Shown here: one piece after another, positions 1-7,211 of the stretch
How the letters are laid out: each line of letters begins with the position of its first letter
Numbering within the stretch: the first letter of the stretch is position 1
Notes under the pieces: generated by a model
Told to the model about the DNA's origin: nothing
Databases searched by the model: none
The model's input: the letters and a program-made list of their open reading frames with translations, nothing else
Translations under genes and position numbers: made by a program
Source: Granulicella sp. S190
GTDB lineage: Bacteria; Acidobacteriota; Terriglobia; Terriglobales; Acidobacteriaceae
Assembly (NCBI RefSeq): GCF_009766095.1
Contig: NZ_LMUD01000044.1
Coordinates: 52,579-91,808 of the forward strand
DNA: 39,230 nt
Direction of reading: 5' to 3'

Positions 1-72
1 GCTATGCAAGTAATTTTGCGGGTTTCCTGTCTTAGCGAGATGAGCATAGGAATCTCAAAAGAAGTGTACCTA

Positions 73-96
73 GCGCCATTTCATCTTTAGTGGCGC
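73..96. other. Small inverted repeat upstream of the ThuA gene
   Basis: GCGCCA at 73-78 and TGGCGC at 91-96 form a perfect 6-bp inverted repeat around a 12-base loop. No T-run follows, so it is not a clear intrinsic terminator. It lies about 45 bases before the start codon of the ThuA-like gene and could be an operator or chance. The rest of 1-140 shows no gene. Confidence 0.25.
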
Positions 97-140
97 GCTG
101 GGCGAAGTGGTTGTCGTATATGAATTTTTAAGGAGATCAC

Positions 141-1034
141 TTGCGCTATAGATGGAGCTTTATCTTTCTTTCCCTGTTTCTTTTCAGCTTTGGCACCTTT
201 GGTCGAACCAGTGACGCTCAGGAGCGCGCAGGAACAAACACGACTCCGCCAATACCACACGTAAAGCAGATTCATCTCAAACATATTCTGGTGGTTGGCC
301 AGACAAAGGGGTTTGAACACGACTCCGTCTCCGCCGCAATGGCGGCGATCTATTCGATGGGCCATGATAGCGGGCTTTGGGATGCAACGCTACGGACTGA
401 TACCGAACTGCTCACGAAGAAAGATCTGGGAAGAAATGCGAAGAACCTGAGTTACTTCGACGCCATTGTCTTCACGAGCACTACCGGGGAGCTTGACCTG
501 GACCAGAGCCAGAAAGAGGACATGATGTCCAGTATCAAGGTCGATGGAAAAGGCTTTGTAGGCATTCATGCCGCGCTCGATACCAATTACACATGGCCGG
601 AGTACGGTGAGATGATTGGTGGCTGGTTCGATCAGCATCCATGGAGCACCTTCAATGCGCCCATCATTAACGAAGATCCTGACTTTCCTGCCGTCCGCCA
701 TCTCCCCAAAGCATTCCTGAAGTACGACGAAATCTATCAGCCTAAGGAATGGTCTCGGGACAAGGTCCATGTGTTGCTGAGCCTCGACCCAAACAAGCTT
801 GACTATGCTAACAATTCGCGGATCCATCGTGCCGATCATGATTTCGCGGTGGCCTGGTCAAAGATGTATGGCAACGGTCGCGTGTTCTATTCGACCCTCG
901 GACATACAGAAGATGCGTGGGAAGATCCTGACATTCGAAAGATGTACTTCGAAGCGATCAAGTGGGCGCTCGGCTTGACTGAGGGCAGTACCGCGCCTCA
1001 CGCGCGGCCCGTGACGTCCGGACAAACTCCTTGA
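141..1034 (+). CDS. ThuA-like domain protein, secreted
   Basis: This 297-residue protein matches the ThuA-like family, which has a class I glutamine-amidotransferase-like fold and is linked to trehalose or other sugar metabolism. The N-terminus has a charged start followed by a hydrophobic stretch (about residues 7-22) that looks like a signal peptide. The core begins with HILVVGQTKGFEHDSV, continues with FDAIVFTSTTG and KGFVGIHAALD, and ends with GNGRVFYSTLGHTEDAW, all typical of the family. The start is a TTG at 141, chosen because AAGGAG lies at 130-135 with proper spacing and the signal peptide follows directly. A hairpin with a T-run at 1077-1121 probably ends its transcript. It converges on the PQQ dehydrogenase gene. 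The substrate cannot be told from sequence. Family call is confident; biochemical role is not known. Confidence 0.85.
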   Translation: MRYRWSFIFLSLFLFSFGTFGRTSDAQERAGTNTTPPIPHVKQIHLKHILVVGQTKGFEHDSVSAAMAAIYSMGHDSGLWDATLRTDTELLTKKDLGRNAKNLSYFDAIVFTSTTGELDLDQSQKEDMMSSIKVDGKGFVGIHAALDTNYTWPEYGEMIGGWFDQHPWSTFNAPIINEDPDFPAVRHLPKAFLKYDEIYQPKEWSRDKVHVLLSLDPNKLDYANNSRIHRADHDFAVAWSKMYGNGRVFYSTLGHTEDAWEDPDIRKMYFEAIKWALGLTEGSTAPHARPVTSGQTP

Positions 1035-1076
1035 TGGCAGCAAGCCCTGCTTGCGTCACAACGCTTGATTCGACAT

Positions 1077-1121
1077 CATCGCCCCTCACTAGTTAACGGT
1101 GTTGGGGCGATGCTCCTTTTT
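1077..1121 (+). terminator. Intrinsic terminator of the ThuA gene, inside the 3' end of the facing gene
   Basis: CATCGCCCC (1077-1085) pairs perfectly with GGGGCGATG (1104-1112). Inner CAC and GTG can add three pairs. A T-rich tail (CTCCTTTTT) follows on the plus strand. The stop codon of the minus-strand PQQ dehydrogenase lies in the loop, so the hairpin overlaps that gene's last codons. Confidence 0.55.
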
Positions 1122-2679
1122 GATGAAGCCCATCGGGAAGCTTCCATGCAAACAGTACGCCACCACCGCTAGTCACAAGATATTGCTTGCCATCCAGTTC
1201 GTATGTGATCGGAGAGCTGGCTATGGTCGCTCCTGAACCTGCATGCCAGAGCGTCTTGCCATTCGTAGTATCGAGCGCGAGAAAATTTCCATGCACGTCG
1301 CCGGTGAAGGTCAACCCGGAATCTGTCGTCAGAACGCCGGCACCAGATCCTCCCTGACCGAGTTCGTGTGTCCATCTAATTTTGCCTGTCTGGTAGTCAA
1401 TGGCTTCAATAATGCCCTTGCCCCATAGGCCATAATCTGCACCCGCCCATCCATAGGTGCCATCCGCTGGTTTTGCGAAGTAGATGCTCCAGCTGGGATG
1501 GGCATCGACGATGAATAGGCCAGTGTGAGCGTCGAAGCTAGGTGAGCGGAAGTTTGTCAGTCCGCTCTCGTCGGGGGCAATCAATCTGCCGTCCTGTGCT
1601 GGCTCTTTTGCTGGATTAGGAATGGGGCGTCCATCCTTATCAATGCCAAGCGTCCAATTCACTGGACCGAACGGGACGGTCAATAGATTCTTCCCGTTGG
1701 TTCGATCCAGTACAAAGAAGTAGCCGTTGCGAGAGGACTGCATCAACATCTTTCTCTGCTGGCCATGGAAGATTCCGTCCACCAACACGGGGGTTTCGAC
1801 GGCGTCCCAGTCGTGCGTATCGTGAGGCGAAGGCTGAAAGGCCCAAACCAATTTACCCGTATCAGGATTCAGTGCGACGATACAGCCGGTGTAGAGGTTA
1901 TCTCCAGGACGGGTGGAGCCGTTGAGAACCGGCGTAGGATTGCCAGTTCCCCAGTAAATAAGATTCAAGTCAGGATCATATGTTCCAGCCATCCAGGTAG
2001 TTCCTCCGGTGGCAGTATTCGGAGTGCCCGCGGGCGGAGTGACATCCCATTGCCATTGGGTCTTGCCCGTCTCCGGATCAACGGACCTGATGAAGGTGGC
2101 GAGATTATCCAAGTCACCGCCGACCCCAATGATGACGTGATTGCCTACGATGAGGGGCGCCATCGTCGCCCAGTAGCCTTTCTCAACATCCGCGATTTGC
2201 ACGATCCATCGCACAGTACCATCTTTAGCGTTTAGCGAAACCAGATGCGCGTCGGGAGAGGTAAAGAATACCCAGTCTTTGTAGATGCCTACGCCTCGTT
2301 GGCCGATGTGATCGCCCTTATTTGGGGGGTAGGTGTAGTGCCAGAGTTGTTGCCCCGAACGGGCATCGACTGCCCATACGTTGTCCGGGATGGTGAAGTA
2401 CAACACGCCATTGACTAACAGCGGGGAGGATTTGATAGTGGCTGTATGTTGGGTCTGGAACGCCCAGGCAAGCGTCATCTCGTTCACGTTTTGTGGCGTG
2501 AGCTGCGTCAATGAGCTATGACGTCTCCCAGAATAGTCACCATGATAGCCGGGCCAACTGTCAGCAGGCGGCTTGAGCAACACCGCCGAATCTACATTTT
2601 GCGCTACAAGCCCATTAGAAGAGCTAACCAGCGCCAACGCGCTTCCTACTACGACAGTTGCAGTCTTCAGGAATTTCAT
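1093..2679 (-). CDS. PQQ-dependent dehydrogenase-like quinoprotein, periplasmic
   Basis: A 528-residue beta-propeller protein of the type I quinoprotein alcohol dehydrogenase family. Such enzymes oxidise alcohols or sugars in the periplasm with PQQ and pass electrons to a cytochrome c. Repeated propeller blades are visible (VWAVDARSGQQLWHY, VSLNAKDGTVRW, ALNPDTGKLVWAF, DYQTGKIRWTHEL, ALDTTNGKTLWHA), with GTGNPTP at residues 245-251 and HDTHDWDAVETPVL at 286-299. There is no CXXCH, so no haem of its own. At the place where PQQ alcohol dehydrogenases usually read ALD, with the catalytic Asp, this protein reads ALN (Asn271). I start it at ATG 2679 because the signal peptide begins there and GGAAGGA lies 11 bases upstream; an in-frame TTG at 2748 overlaps the cytochrome stop but adds 23 unlikely residues. 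It is the last gene of a three-gene operon. The substrate is unknown. Confidence 0.85.
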   Translation of the reverse strand: MKFLKTATVVVGSALALVSSSNGLVAQNVDSAVLLKPPADSWPGYHGDYSGRRHSSLTQLTPQNVNEMTLAWAFQTQHTATIKSSPLLVNGVLYFTIPDNVWAVDARSGQQLWHYTYPPNKGDHIGQRGVGIYKDWVFFTSPDAHLVSLNAKDGTVRWIVQIADVEKGYWATMAPLIVGNHVIIGVGGDLDNLATFIRSVDPETGKTQWQWDVTPPAGTPNTATGGTTWMAGTYDPDLNLIYWGTGNPTPVLNGSTRPGDNLYTGCIVALNPDTGKLVWAFQPSPHDTHDWDAVETPVLVDGIFHGQQRKMLMQSSRNGYFFVLDRTNGKNLLTVPFGPVNWTLGIDKDGRPIPNPAKEPAQDGRLIAPDESGLTNFRSPSFDAHTGLFIVDAHPSWSIYFAKPADGTYGWAGADYGLWGKGIIEAIDYQTGKIRWTHELGQGGSGAGVLTTDSGLTFTGDVHGNFLALDTTNGKTLWHAGSGATIASSPITYELDGKQYLVTSGGGVLFAWKLPDGLHQKGASPQHR

Positions 2680-2744
2680 ATGGTTCGTGATCCTTCCAAA
2701 ACGTTGAAATGGCATCGGGTCTAGGCGGCAACTCACGCAGCCAA

Positions 2745-3863
2745 TCAACGCAGTGTTTGCAAATAAGCCATCAAATTATGGATGTCGGCATCGGTGTACT
2801 TGCTGAAGAGATCGACATGTGCGTCAACCGGTGAATCAACCACATACTTCACGTTACCAACGGACCAGGAATGATAGACGCCATTACTGTCACGAAGGCC
2901 AACGACAAATTCATCGAGATATGCCAGCGTTCCCGTCATCTTTTGTGTGGAAGGAAGAGTAACCGTTACGTGGCTCTTAACTCCGCGAGGGTAGAGCATA
3001 CGCTGCTCCAGTTGGAGTCCCTCGTACCGTTTCGCGATGTCGCTTAGATCACCTGTGGCTGAATGGCACTTCGTACAGCCACCTGCGCCGTTGAAGTACT
3101 GCTTCCCTGCTTCAGCATTTCCGGTTTGCAGATCAGCGACATCAACACCTCGACGTCCTCCTTTTTGAGAGGTAGCCTTCTTCACCTGCGCATGGATAAA
3201 GGCCGATAGACTGAGCAACTCCTGATCAGAGAAGTTAAAGGCGGGCATCTTTTTTTCGGGGCGCCCGTTACGCACGACTTCAGAAATCTTGTCTCCTTTG
3301 TCATCCGCCAAGACCAGCTTTGAGCGAGTCAGGTCAGGGCCGGTCTCTCCGCCCATAGTGTCTCTTCCATGACAGAAGGCGCAGTTCTGATGGAAGAGTC
3401 CATTTCCAGCGTCTACCATGCTCGAAGAACCAGTCCCTCCAGCACTATCTGTCCCGGCTGATGTCGTGGGAACTACCAAAGGTGGACTGGCAAGATAGCT
3501 CAGCAGCGCCGTCAACTCATCGTTCGGCAATTTGGGAAATCCAGGCATACGCCCTTTCCCAGTGTGGATGAGTTGGGTGATCTGTTGATCGGTCATCTGA
3601 CGTTTAACGCTGAGGAGAGGCGGAAATGAGGGCAAGATGCCTTCACGCTGCTCGCCATGGCATATCGCACAGTGGGCCTCATAGGCGCTGGCGCCTTGCT
3701 GGCCTGACGCAGCTTCGTTGGATGACTGAATTGCATGAGATTCTGATGATGTATAGCCAGAAGCCGCATATGCGGGCACCAGACGAGATTGAAAAAGAAG
3801 TAACCCGACTCCTACCAGTAGGAGTACTGCATCCCTAATTCTGTGCATTCGTAAGGCTCTCAT
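2745..3863 (-). CDS. Triheme c-type cytochrome
   Basis: About 372 residues with an N-terminal hydrophobic signal or anchor and three haem-binding motifs: CAICH, CAFCH and CTKCH, near residues 65-70, 161-166 and 263-268. The first two domains are ordinary class I cytochrome c modules with candidate Met ligands in GRMPGF and KKMPAF. The third is unusual: after CTKCH comes a beta-rich stretch (VTVTLPS through VGNVKYVVDS) before the closing helix YTDADIHNLMAYLQTL, as if a small domain sits inside the fold. It most likely takes electrons from the dehydrogenase encoded next and may pass them to the multicopper oxidase encoded before it, 33-36 bases away. Start is uncertain: ATG 3863 is used; TTG 3866 and ATG 3848 are alternatives and none has a strong ribosome binding site. 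Confidence 0.85.
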   Translation of the reverse strand: MRALRMHRIRDAVLLLVGVGLLLFQSRLVPAYAASGYTSSESHAIQSSNEAASGQQGASAYEAHCAICHGEQREGILPSFPPLLSVKRQMTDQQITQLIHTGKGRMPGFPKLPNDELTALLSYLASPPLVVPTTSAGTDSAGGTGSSSMVDAGNGLFHQNCAFCHGRDTMGGETGPDLTRSKLVLADDKGDKISEVVRNGRPEKKMPAFNFSDQELLSLSAFIHAQVKKATSQKGGRRGVDVADLQTGNAEAGKQYFNGAGGCTKCHSATGDLSDIAKRYEGLQLEQRMLYPRGVKSHVTVTLPSTQKMTGTLAYLDEFVVGLRDSNGVYHSWSVGNVKYVVDSPVDAHVDLFSKYTDADIHNLMAYLQTLR

Positions 3864-3899
3864 CAAAAAGTAAGTAGAGCGGAAGCTCTGTGAATTTAG

Positions 3900-5306
3900 C
3901 TAACTGGAGTACTTGATCAACTGCATGAAGCCATAATCCATATGCAGTTGCTGATGACAGTGCATCAGAGTGTCTCCCGGATTATTGGCGATAAAGTCGA
4001 CCTCTACTGTGTCGAGCGGCATGATGTTGATAACGTCCTTCATCAATCCGCTGAACGGTTTTTTGCCGATGCGGGTTACTTCAAACGTATGTCGATGCAG
4101 GTGTATTGGATGTTGGTCTCCACTGCCATTTCTGAAGACCAGCCTATATCTCTTGCCCGGTTGCACTATCAGCGGATCTATATCAGGCCAAGACTTATTG
4201 TTGATCGTCCAGGTATCGAACTTAGCTCCATGTTTCGGGCCGTTATCTCGAAAGGTGAGAACGAACGTTTCATCAGGCTTCACGGATGGTGCGGCCTCAT
4301 TGGCAAATTGAGTGTAATCCCAGTCGATTGGTGCAGGGTCTCTCCATACGGGCGCGCCGCCCTTTCCCGCATATTCGACAACGACGCCGAGTCCCATCTC
4401 ACGTTCTTTGGAGAGTATCGAACCAAGCACCCATACACCTGGGGAGTTCATCTCTACGATTGCGTCCACACGCTCTGCCACTGCCAAGGAGAGTACTTCA
4501 ACTGTTTTTGGATTCGGAACAGGGTTGCCATCCATCGTGATAATTCTGAATGTGTGGCCCGGCAATGCCAGAACCACATTTTCTGTTGCGCTGGCATTCA
4601 ATAGTCGCATCAGCACGCGTTGCCCACGTTTCACGCGGATAGGCTCACCTGCGCCCAACATATGTCCCTGGATCGTTGCGTACTTATATCCCACATCGGA
4701 GCCTGTCGTGAGGGGCATGTTCGATGACTGATCCCGCATCGTCTCGACCATGGGGACGAAGGACGGGCCCCAGTGATGAATGGCAAGGTTTATCTCCTGG
4801 TCGTAACGAGCAGGTTGTTCCTTTCCATCAATCAACAAAAAACCAAATTGTCCGGTGTATGTTCCCTTCGAAAGGTCGTCGTAGGCGGTCGCGTGCGTGT
4901 GGTACCAACGGGTGCCTGAGGGCTTTGGCGTGAAGGCATAACGCTGGGTCTTACCAGCGGCGATCATTGGCGAACCTTCTTCCATGGCGCCGTCGTTCAA
5001 GGAATCGATGGCGAGTCCATGCCAGTGAACCAGGTCTGGACTTTCGCTGGCATTGGTCACATCGATTGTGACCGGAACGCCTTCGCGCAGTCTTAGCAAC
5101 GGCCCTGGAACCTGCCCATTGTACGCAAGTGTTTTGATCGTTACACCTGGACCAATTTCCACGGTACACGACTCGATACGTATCGTGTAGTCCGCGTTAC
5201 CGGATGGAAGAACGTTTCTCTGTTTCAGCGACGAAGGAAATGCCGCATCGAACGATTTACTCGCCAGCAAAGCACCGGCCGAGAAGAGGAGACTTCTACG
5301 ATTCAT
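3900..5306 (-). CDS. Multicopper oxidase (laccase-like), Tat-exported
   Basis: A 468-residue three-domain multicopper oxidase. All four copper-binding motifs are present: HWH (residues 94-96), HTH (136-138), HPIHLH (399-404) and HCHQQLH (449-455). These make the type 1 copper and the trinuclear site that reduces oxygen to water. The N-terminus MNRRSLLFSAGALLAS has the twin-arginine pattern for folded export. Ten residues after the type 1 Cys (C450) is Phe460, so the axial position carries Phe rather than Met; in laccases this is associated with higher redox potential. The gene is first in a minus-strand operon with the triheme cytochrome and PQQ dehydrogenase. It may act as an electron sink for them or work on metals or phenolics; sequence alone does not decide. 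Confidence 0.9.
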   Translation of the reverse strand: MNRRSLLFSAGALLASKSFDAAFPSSLKQRNVLPSGNADYTIRIESCTVEIGPGVTIKTLAYNGQVPGPLLRLREGVPVTIDVTNASESPDLVHWHGLAIDSLNDGAMEEGSPMIAAGKTQRYAFTPKPSGTRWYHTHATAYDDLSKGTYTGQFGFLLIDGKEQPARYDQEINLAIHHWGPSFVPMVETMRDQSSNMPLTTGSDVGYKYATIQGHMLGAGEPIRVKRGQRVLMRLLNASATENVVLALPGHTFRIITMDGNPVPNPKTVEVLSLAVAERVDAIVEMNSPGVWVLGSILSKEREMGLGVVVEYAGKGGAPVWRDPAPIDWDYTQFANEAAPSVKPDETFVLTFRDNGPKHGAKFDTWTINNKSWPDIDPLIVQPGKRYRLVFRNGSGDQHPIHLHRHTFEVTRIGKKPFSGLMKDVINIMPLDTVEVDFIANNPGDTLMHCHQQLHMDYGFMQLIKYSS

Positions 5307-5439
5307 TTAGGCCCCAATTACTTTGTAGGGGAAATTGTAAATGAGCATTGTGGGGAGTGACGGATGATGCGTTCAGAAAAACAAACAACCCTACGTTTTC
5401 CTATTGCAAGAGATAGCCCGGCTGCTTTCAAACCCGCAG

Positions 5440-6264
5440 TTAGGTGGTGCAATGAGAGTTAGGGTCTCTGACAAAACTCAGCTCAGGCGCAAAGGTGAAG
5501 GTACCGTTGCCACTTCCCAGCATGACCTCGAACGTGCCACCTTCATCGTCCTCGTATACGACCGCCAGATCGAGAATGCCATCTCCGTTAAAGTCGGCGG
5601 CGACGACGTGGGGAACGGTGCCCGGCATACGCAATGGAGAAGACCACGCGTGGTGGAATAAACCATTGCCAGTACCAAGAAACACTGTCACCAAACTCGC
5701 GCGCCAGTCTGTGACAGCTATGTCCAGAATATTGTCGTGGTTGAAATCAGCGACCACGACCGACACGACCGAGTCGAGGTGGGCTATGTCGCCGGCAGGA
5801 GCCATTCTGCCCGTCCCGTCGCCAAGGAACAACAGCAGTGAACCGTCGTCGGTTCCGACGATCAGGTCGGGAAGCCTGTCTCCGTTGAAATCTCCAATGA
5901 CGATTGATCGGGGGGCGTGGTTCAGCACCAGATTGGAAGGGACCTGCTTGAAGATGCCGCTTGGTTGGCCGAGTAACACGGTTAGAACGGCAGGTCCGGA
6001 GCGGTTTCTGGCCGGCAAGATAGCCACTGCTTTATCGGCGATGCCGTCTCGGTTGAAGTCGCCCATCACCATAAGACTGAAATTTTCATCGGGAGTCTCT
6101 TCGGACGATTCGTTTGATGTGGAGGTCCCCGATGCAATCACTTGCAAAGCACCAGGATCGGTAGCCCATGCGCGCCCAGCCGCAAAGGTAGCAATTGCAA
6201 AAAACGCGAATACTGGCACGAAGAAAGAAGACATTGAGTAGAGCTTGGAGGCAGCGCGGATCAT
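5440..6264 (-). CDS. Secreted FG-GAP/VCBS repeat protein
   Basis: A 274-residue exported protein with an N-terminal signal peptide (hydrophobic run around residues 13-30, ending GRAWA) and four FG-GAP-type repeats. Each carries a calcium-loop pattern: DFNRDGIADKA, DFNGDRLPDLI, DFNHDNILDIA and DFNGDGILDLA. Such repeats build an integrin-alpha-like beta-propeller and usually mediate binding at the cell surface or outside the cell. Four repeats is short for a full seven-blade propeller, so the protein is either a partial propeller or has degenerate blades. The start at ATG 6264 has AAGGAA a few bases upstream. It lies 133 bases upstream of the multicopper oxidase on the same strand, but nothing shows it shares that operon. 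The ligand is unknown. Confidence 0.8.
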   Translation of the reverse strand: MIRAASKLYSMSSFFVPVFAFFAIATFAAGRAWATDPGALQVIASGTSTSNESSEETPDENFSLMVMGDFNRDGIADKAVAILPARNRSGPAVLTVLLGQPSGIFKQVPSNLVLNHAPRSIVIGDFNGDRLPDLIVGTDDGSLLLFLGDGTGRMAPAGDIAHLDSVVSVVVADFNHDNILDIAVTDWRASLVTVFLGTGNGLFHHAWSSPLRMPGTVPHVVAADFNGDGILDLAVVYEDDEGGTFEVMLGSGNGTFTFAPELSFVRDPNSHCTT

Positions 6265-6478
6265 TAGGTTCCTTCTTCAAGAAAGACTAACCCCTGAGAC
6301 CAAGATTCTTGCCATCTTTTTCACAAAATCAGCAATGGAATGAGTTGTTAAGCGTTAGCAAAGCGATGGCCGGGGTGGGCGGAAGGTCACATGGTAAAAC
6401 CACGATTCACAAGCTGTGCGAAGGGTTGTGGTGCAAATATGTTGGCGTGCGGCGATCATCTGACGACGACGTTTGAGA

Positions 6479-6712
6479 TCAAGCGACGAGCACTGAATTC
6501 CAGAGGATGGGCGCAGCGTGGTCTTTGAAGTGTAGGCGGCTGAGGGAGAATTGATTTTTGTAGATACGCCGAAGCAGTTCCACCCCGGCAATGGTGATGG
6601 CAGCAGAGGAGGAACTCTTGAACCCGAGCATCGGGCGGGTTCTGGACTTGAGGCCGCGATGATCCTGCTCGATCAGATTGTTCAAATCCTTCGACGACCG
6701 CAACCTTGTGCG
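6479..6712 (-). pseudogene. IS6-family transposase, C-terminal remnant
   Basis: The minus-strand frame reads LRSSKDLNNLIEQDHRGLKS, then RTRPMLGFK, AAITIAGVELLRRIYK and APILWNSVLVA before a stop. This is the C-terminal end of an IS6-family DDE transposase, including the last catalytic Glu in the NNLIEQDHRG block. Only about 75 residues remain of a usual 230 or so, and no start or first two catalytic Asp residues are present in frame. No clear terminal inverted repeats were found in 6265-6478 or upstream. The remnant abuts a half tRNA gene on the opposite strand, so this is probably an old insertion or deletion junction. Confidence 0.75.
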
Positions 6713-6735
6713 TCGTCTTGGGAGCAGGACGTCTA

Positions 6736-6780
6736 CTTTCAAGGCGTTGCTCCTGGGTTCGAGCCCCAGCGTTCTCACCA
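6736..6780 (+). other. 3' half of a tRNA gene (probable integration-site scar)
   Basis: From the anticodon loop onward the sequence is tRNA-like. CTTTCAA (6736-6742) fits an anticodon loop, followed by GGCGT (anticodon stem 3' side). The T-arm is perfect: CTGGG (6753-6757), loop TTCGAGC, CCCAG (6765-6769). Then comes CGTTCTC (acceptor 3' strand), A, and an encoded CCA at 6778-6780. The matching 5' half (acceptor GAGAACG, D-arm) is absent; the sequence before it belongs to the transposase remnant. The 3' half resembles Lys-type tRNAs, although the loop as written would give anticodon TTC. Tyrosine-recombinase elements typically duplicate this part of a tRNA gene, so an att scar is the likeliest reading. 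Confidence 0.65.
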
Positions 6781-7211
6781 TCAAACCAAAATAAAGACGA
6801 GGGTTTTAGCAACACCTCTTTCCAAAACAACGAGGGCCATCCCATATTGCACCGCACCTGGGAGATGGTTGTCATTATGCTGTCATTCGACTGTCATTTG
6901 CTAGTTGCGACAATTAACAGCCGGCGAAGCCTCCTGTCGGATTTTTTAAAATGGCTATTCATGCTCCCACACTACGTCTCTTTTTTTCACATTACTGCTG
7001 ACCATTCTCCAATATTCCATACCTATTCCGAACCGCGACTTAACAAATCGGTCAATCTCCTAACCTTCGCCAGACTACGGTTTGGCCCAGAAAATGCAAT
7101 CATGTTAAAACGCCTTATAAGGAATTTTGACGATCTATTGCATTCAATATCTTGGTGGCTAAATTCAACCTCCCTAACCTTTAGGCAGATGCAGTTGTAA
7201 GGAGTTTTCCC
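6781..7211. other. Long AT-rich leader region before the TonB receptor
   Basis: This stretch of about 430 bases holds no convincing gene. An open frame across 6706-7200 (+) is partly tRNA-derived and has no family features. The notable element is the phased repeat array at 6869-6897. If transcription starts shortly after it, the receptor mRNA would have a 5' leader of nearly 300 bases. No known riboswitch was recognised. Confidence 0.4.
6869..6897 (+). promoter_or_regulatory. Triple Pho-box-like direct repeat (candidate PhoB site)
   Basis: Three 7-mers TTGTCAT (6869-6875), CTGTCAT (6880-6886) and CTGTCAT (6891-6897) begin exactly 11 bases apart. The E. coli Pho box is CTGTCAT repeated with the same 11-base period, and orientation here points toward the plus-strand receptor gene. 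CAATTA at 6911-6916 is a weak -10 candidate at a suitable distance. The pattern is seen directly; PhoB control is an inference from the family consensus. Confidence 0.6.

Noticed and set aside
3942..4604. Plus-strand open frame of 220 codons opposite the multicopper oxidase
   Set aside because: The minus-strand frame holds all four copper motifs; this frame has none and no ribosome binding site.
5495..6241. Plus-strand open frame of 248 codons opposite the FG-GAP gene
   Set aside because: Composition is the mirror of the repeat protein and there is no recognisable feature.
6706..6780. A complete tRNA gene
   Set aside because: Only the anticodon loop to CCA part fits. No GAGAACG acceptor 5' strand or D-arm occurs upstream, and the apparent anticodon stem does not pair on its 5' side.
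6706..7200. Plus-strand open frame of 164 codons before the TonB receptor
   Set aside because: Its start lies in the transposase remnant and the tRNA-derived sequence, it has no recognisable domain or ribosome binding site, and it crosses the Pho-box-like array and AT-rich leader.
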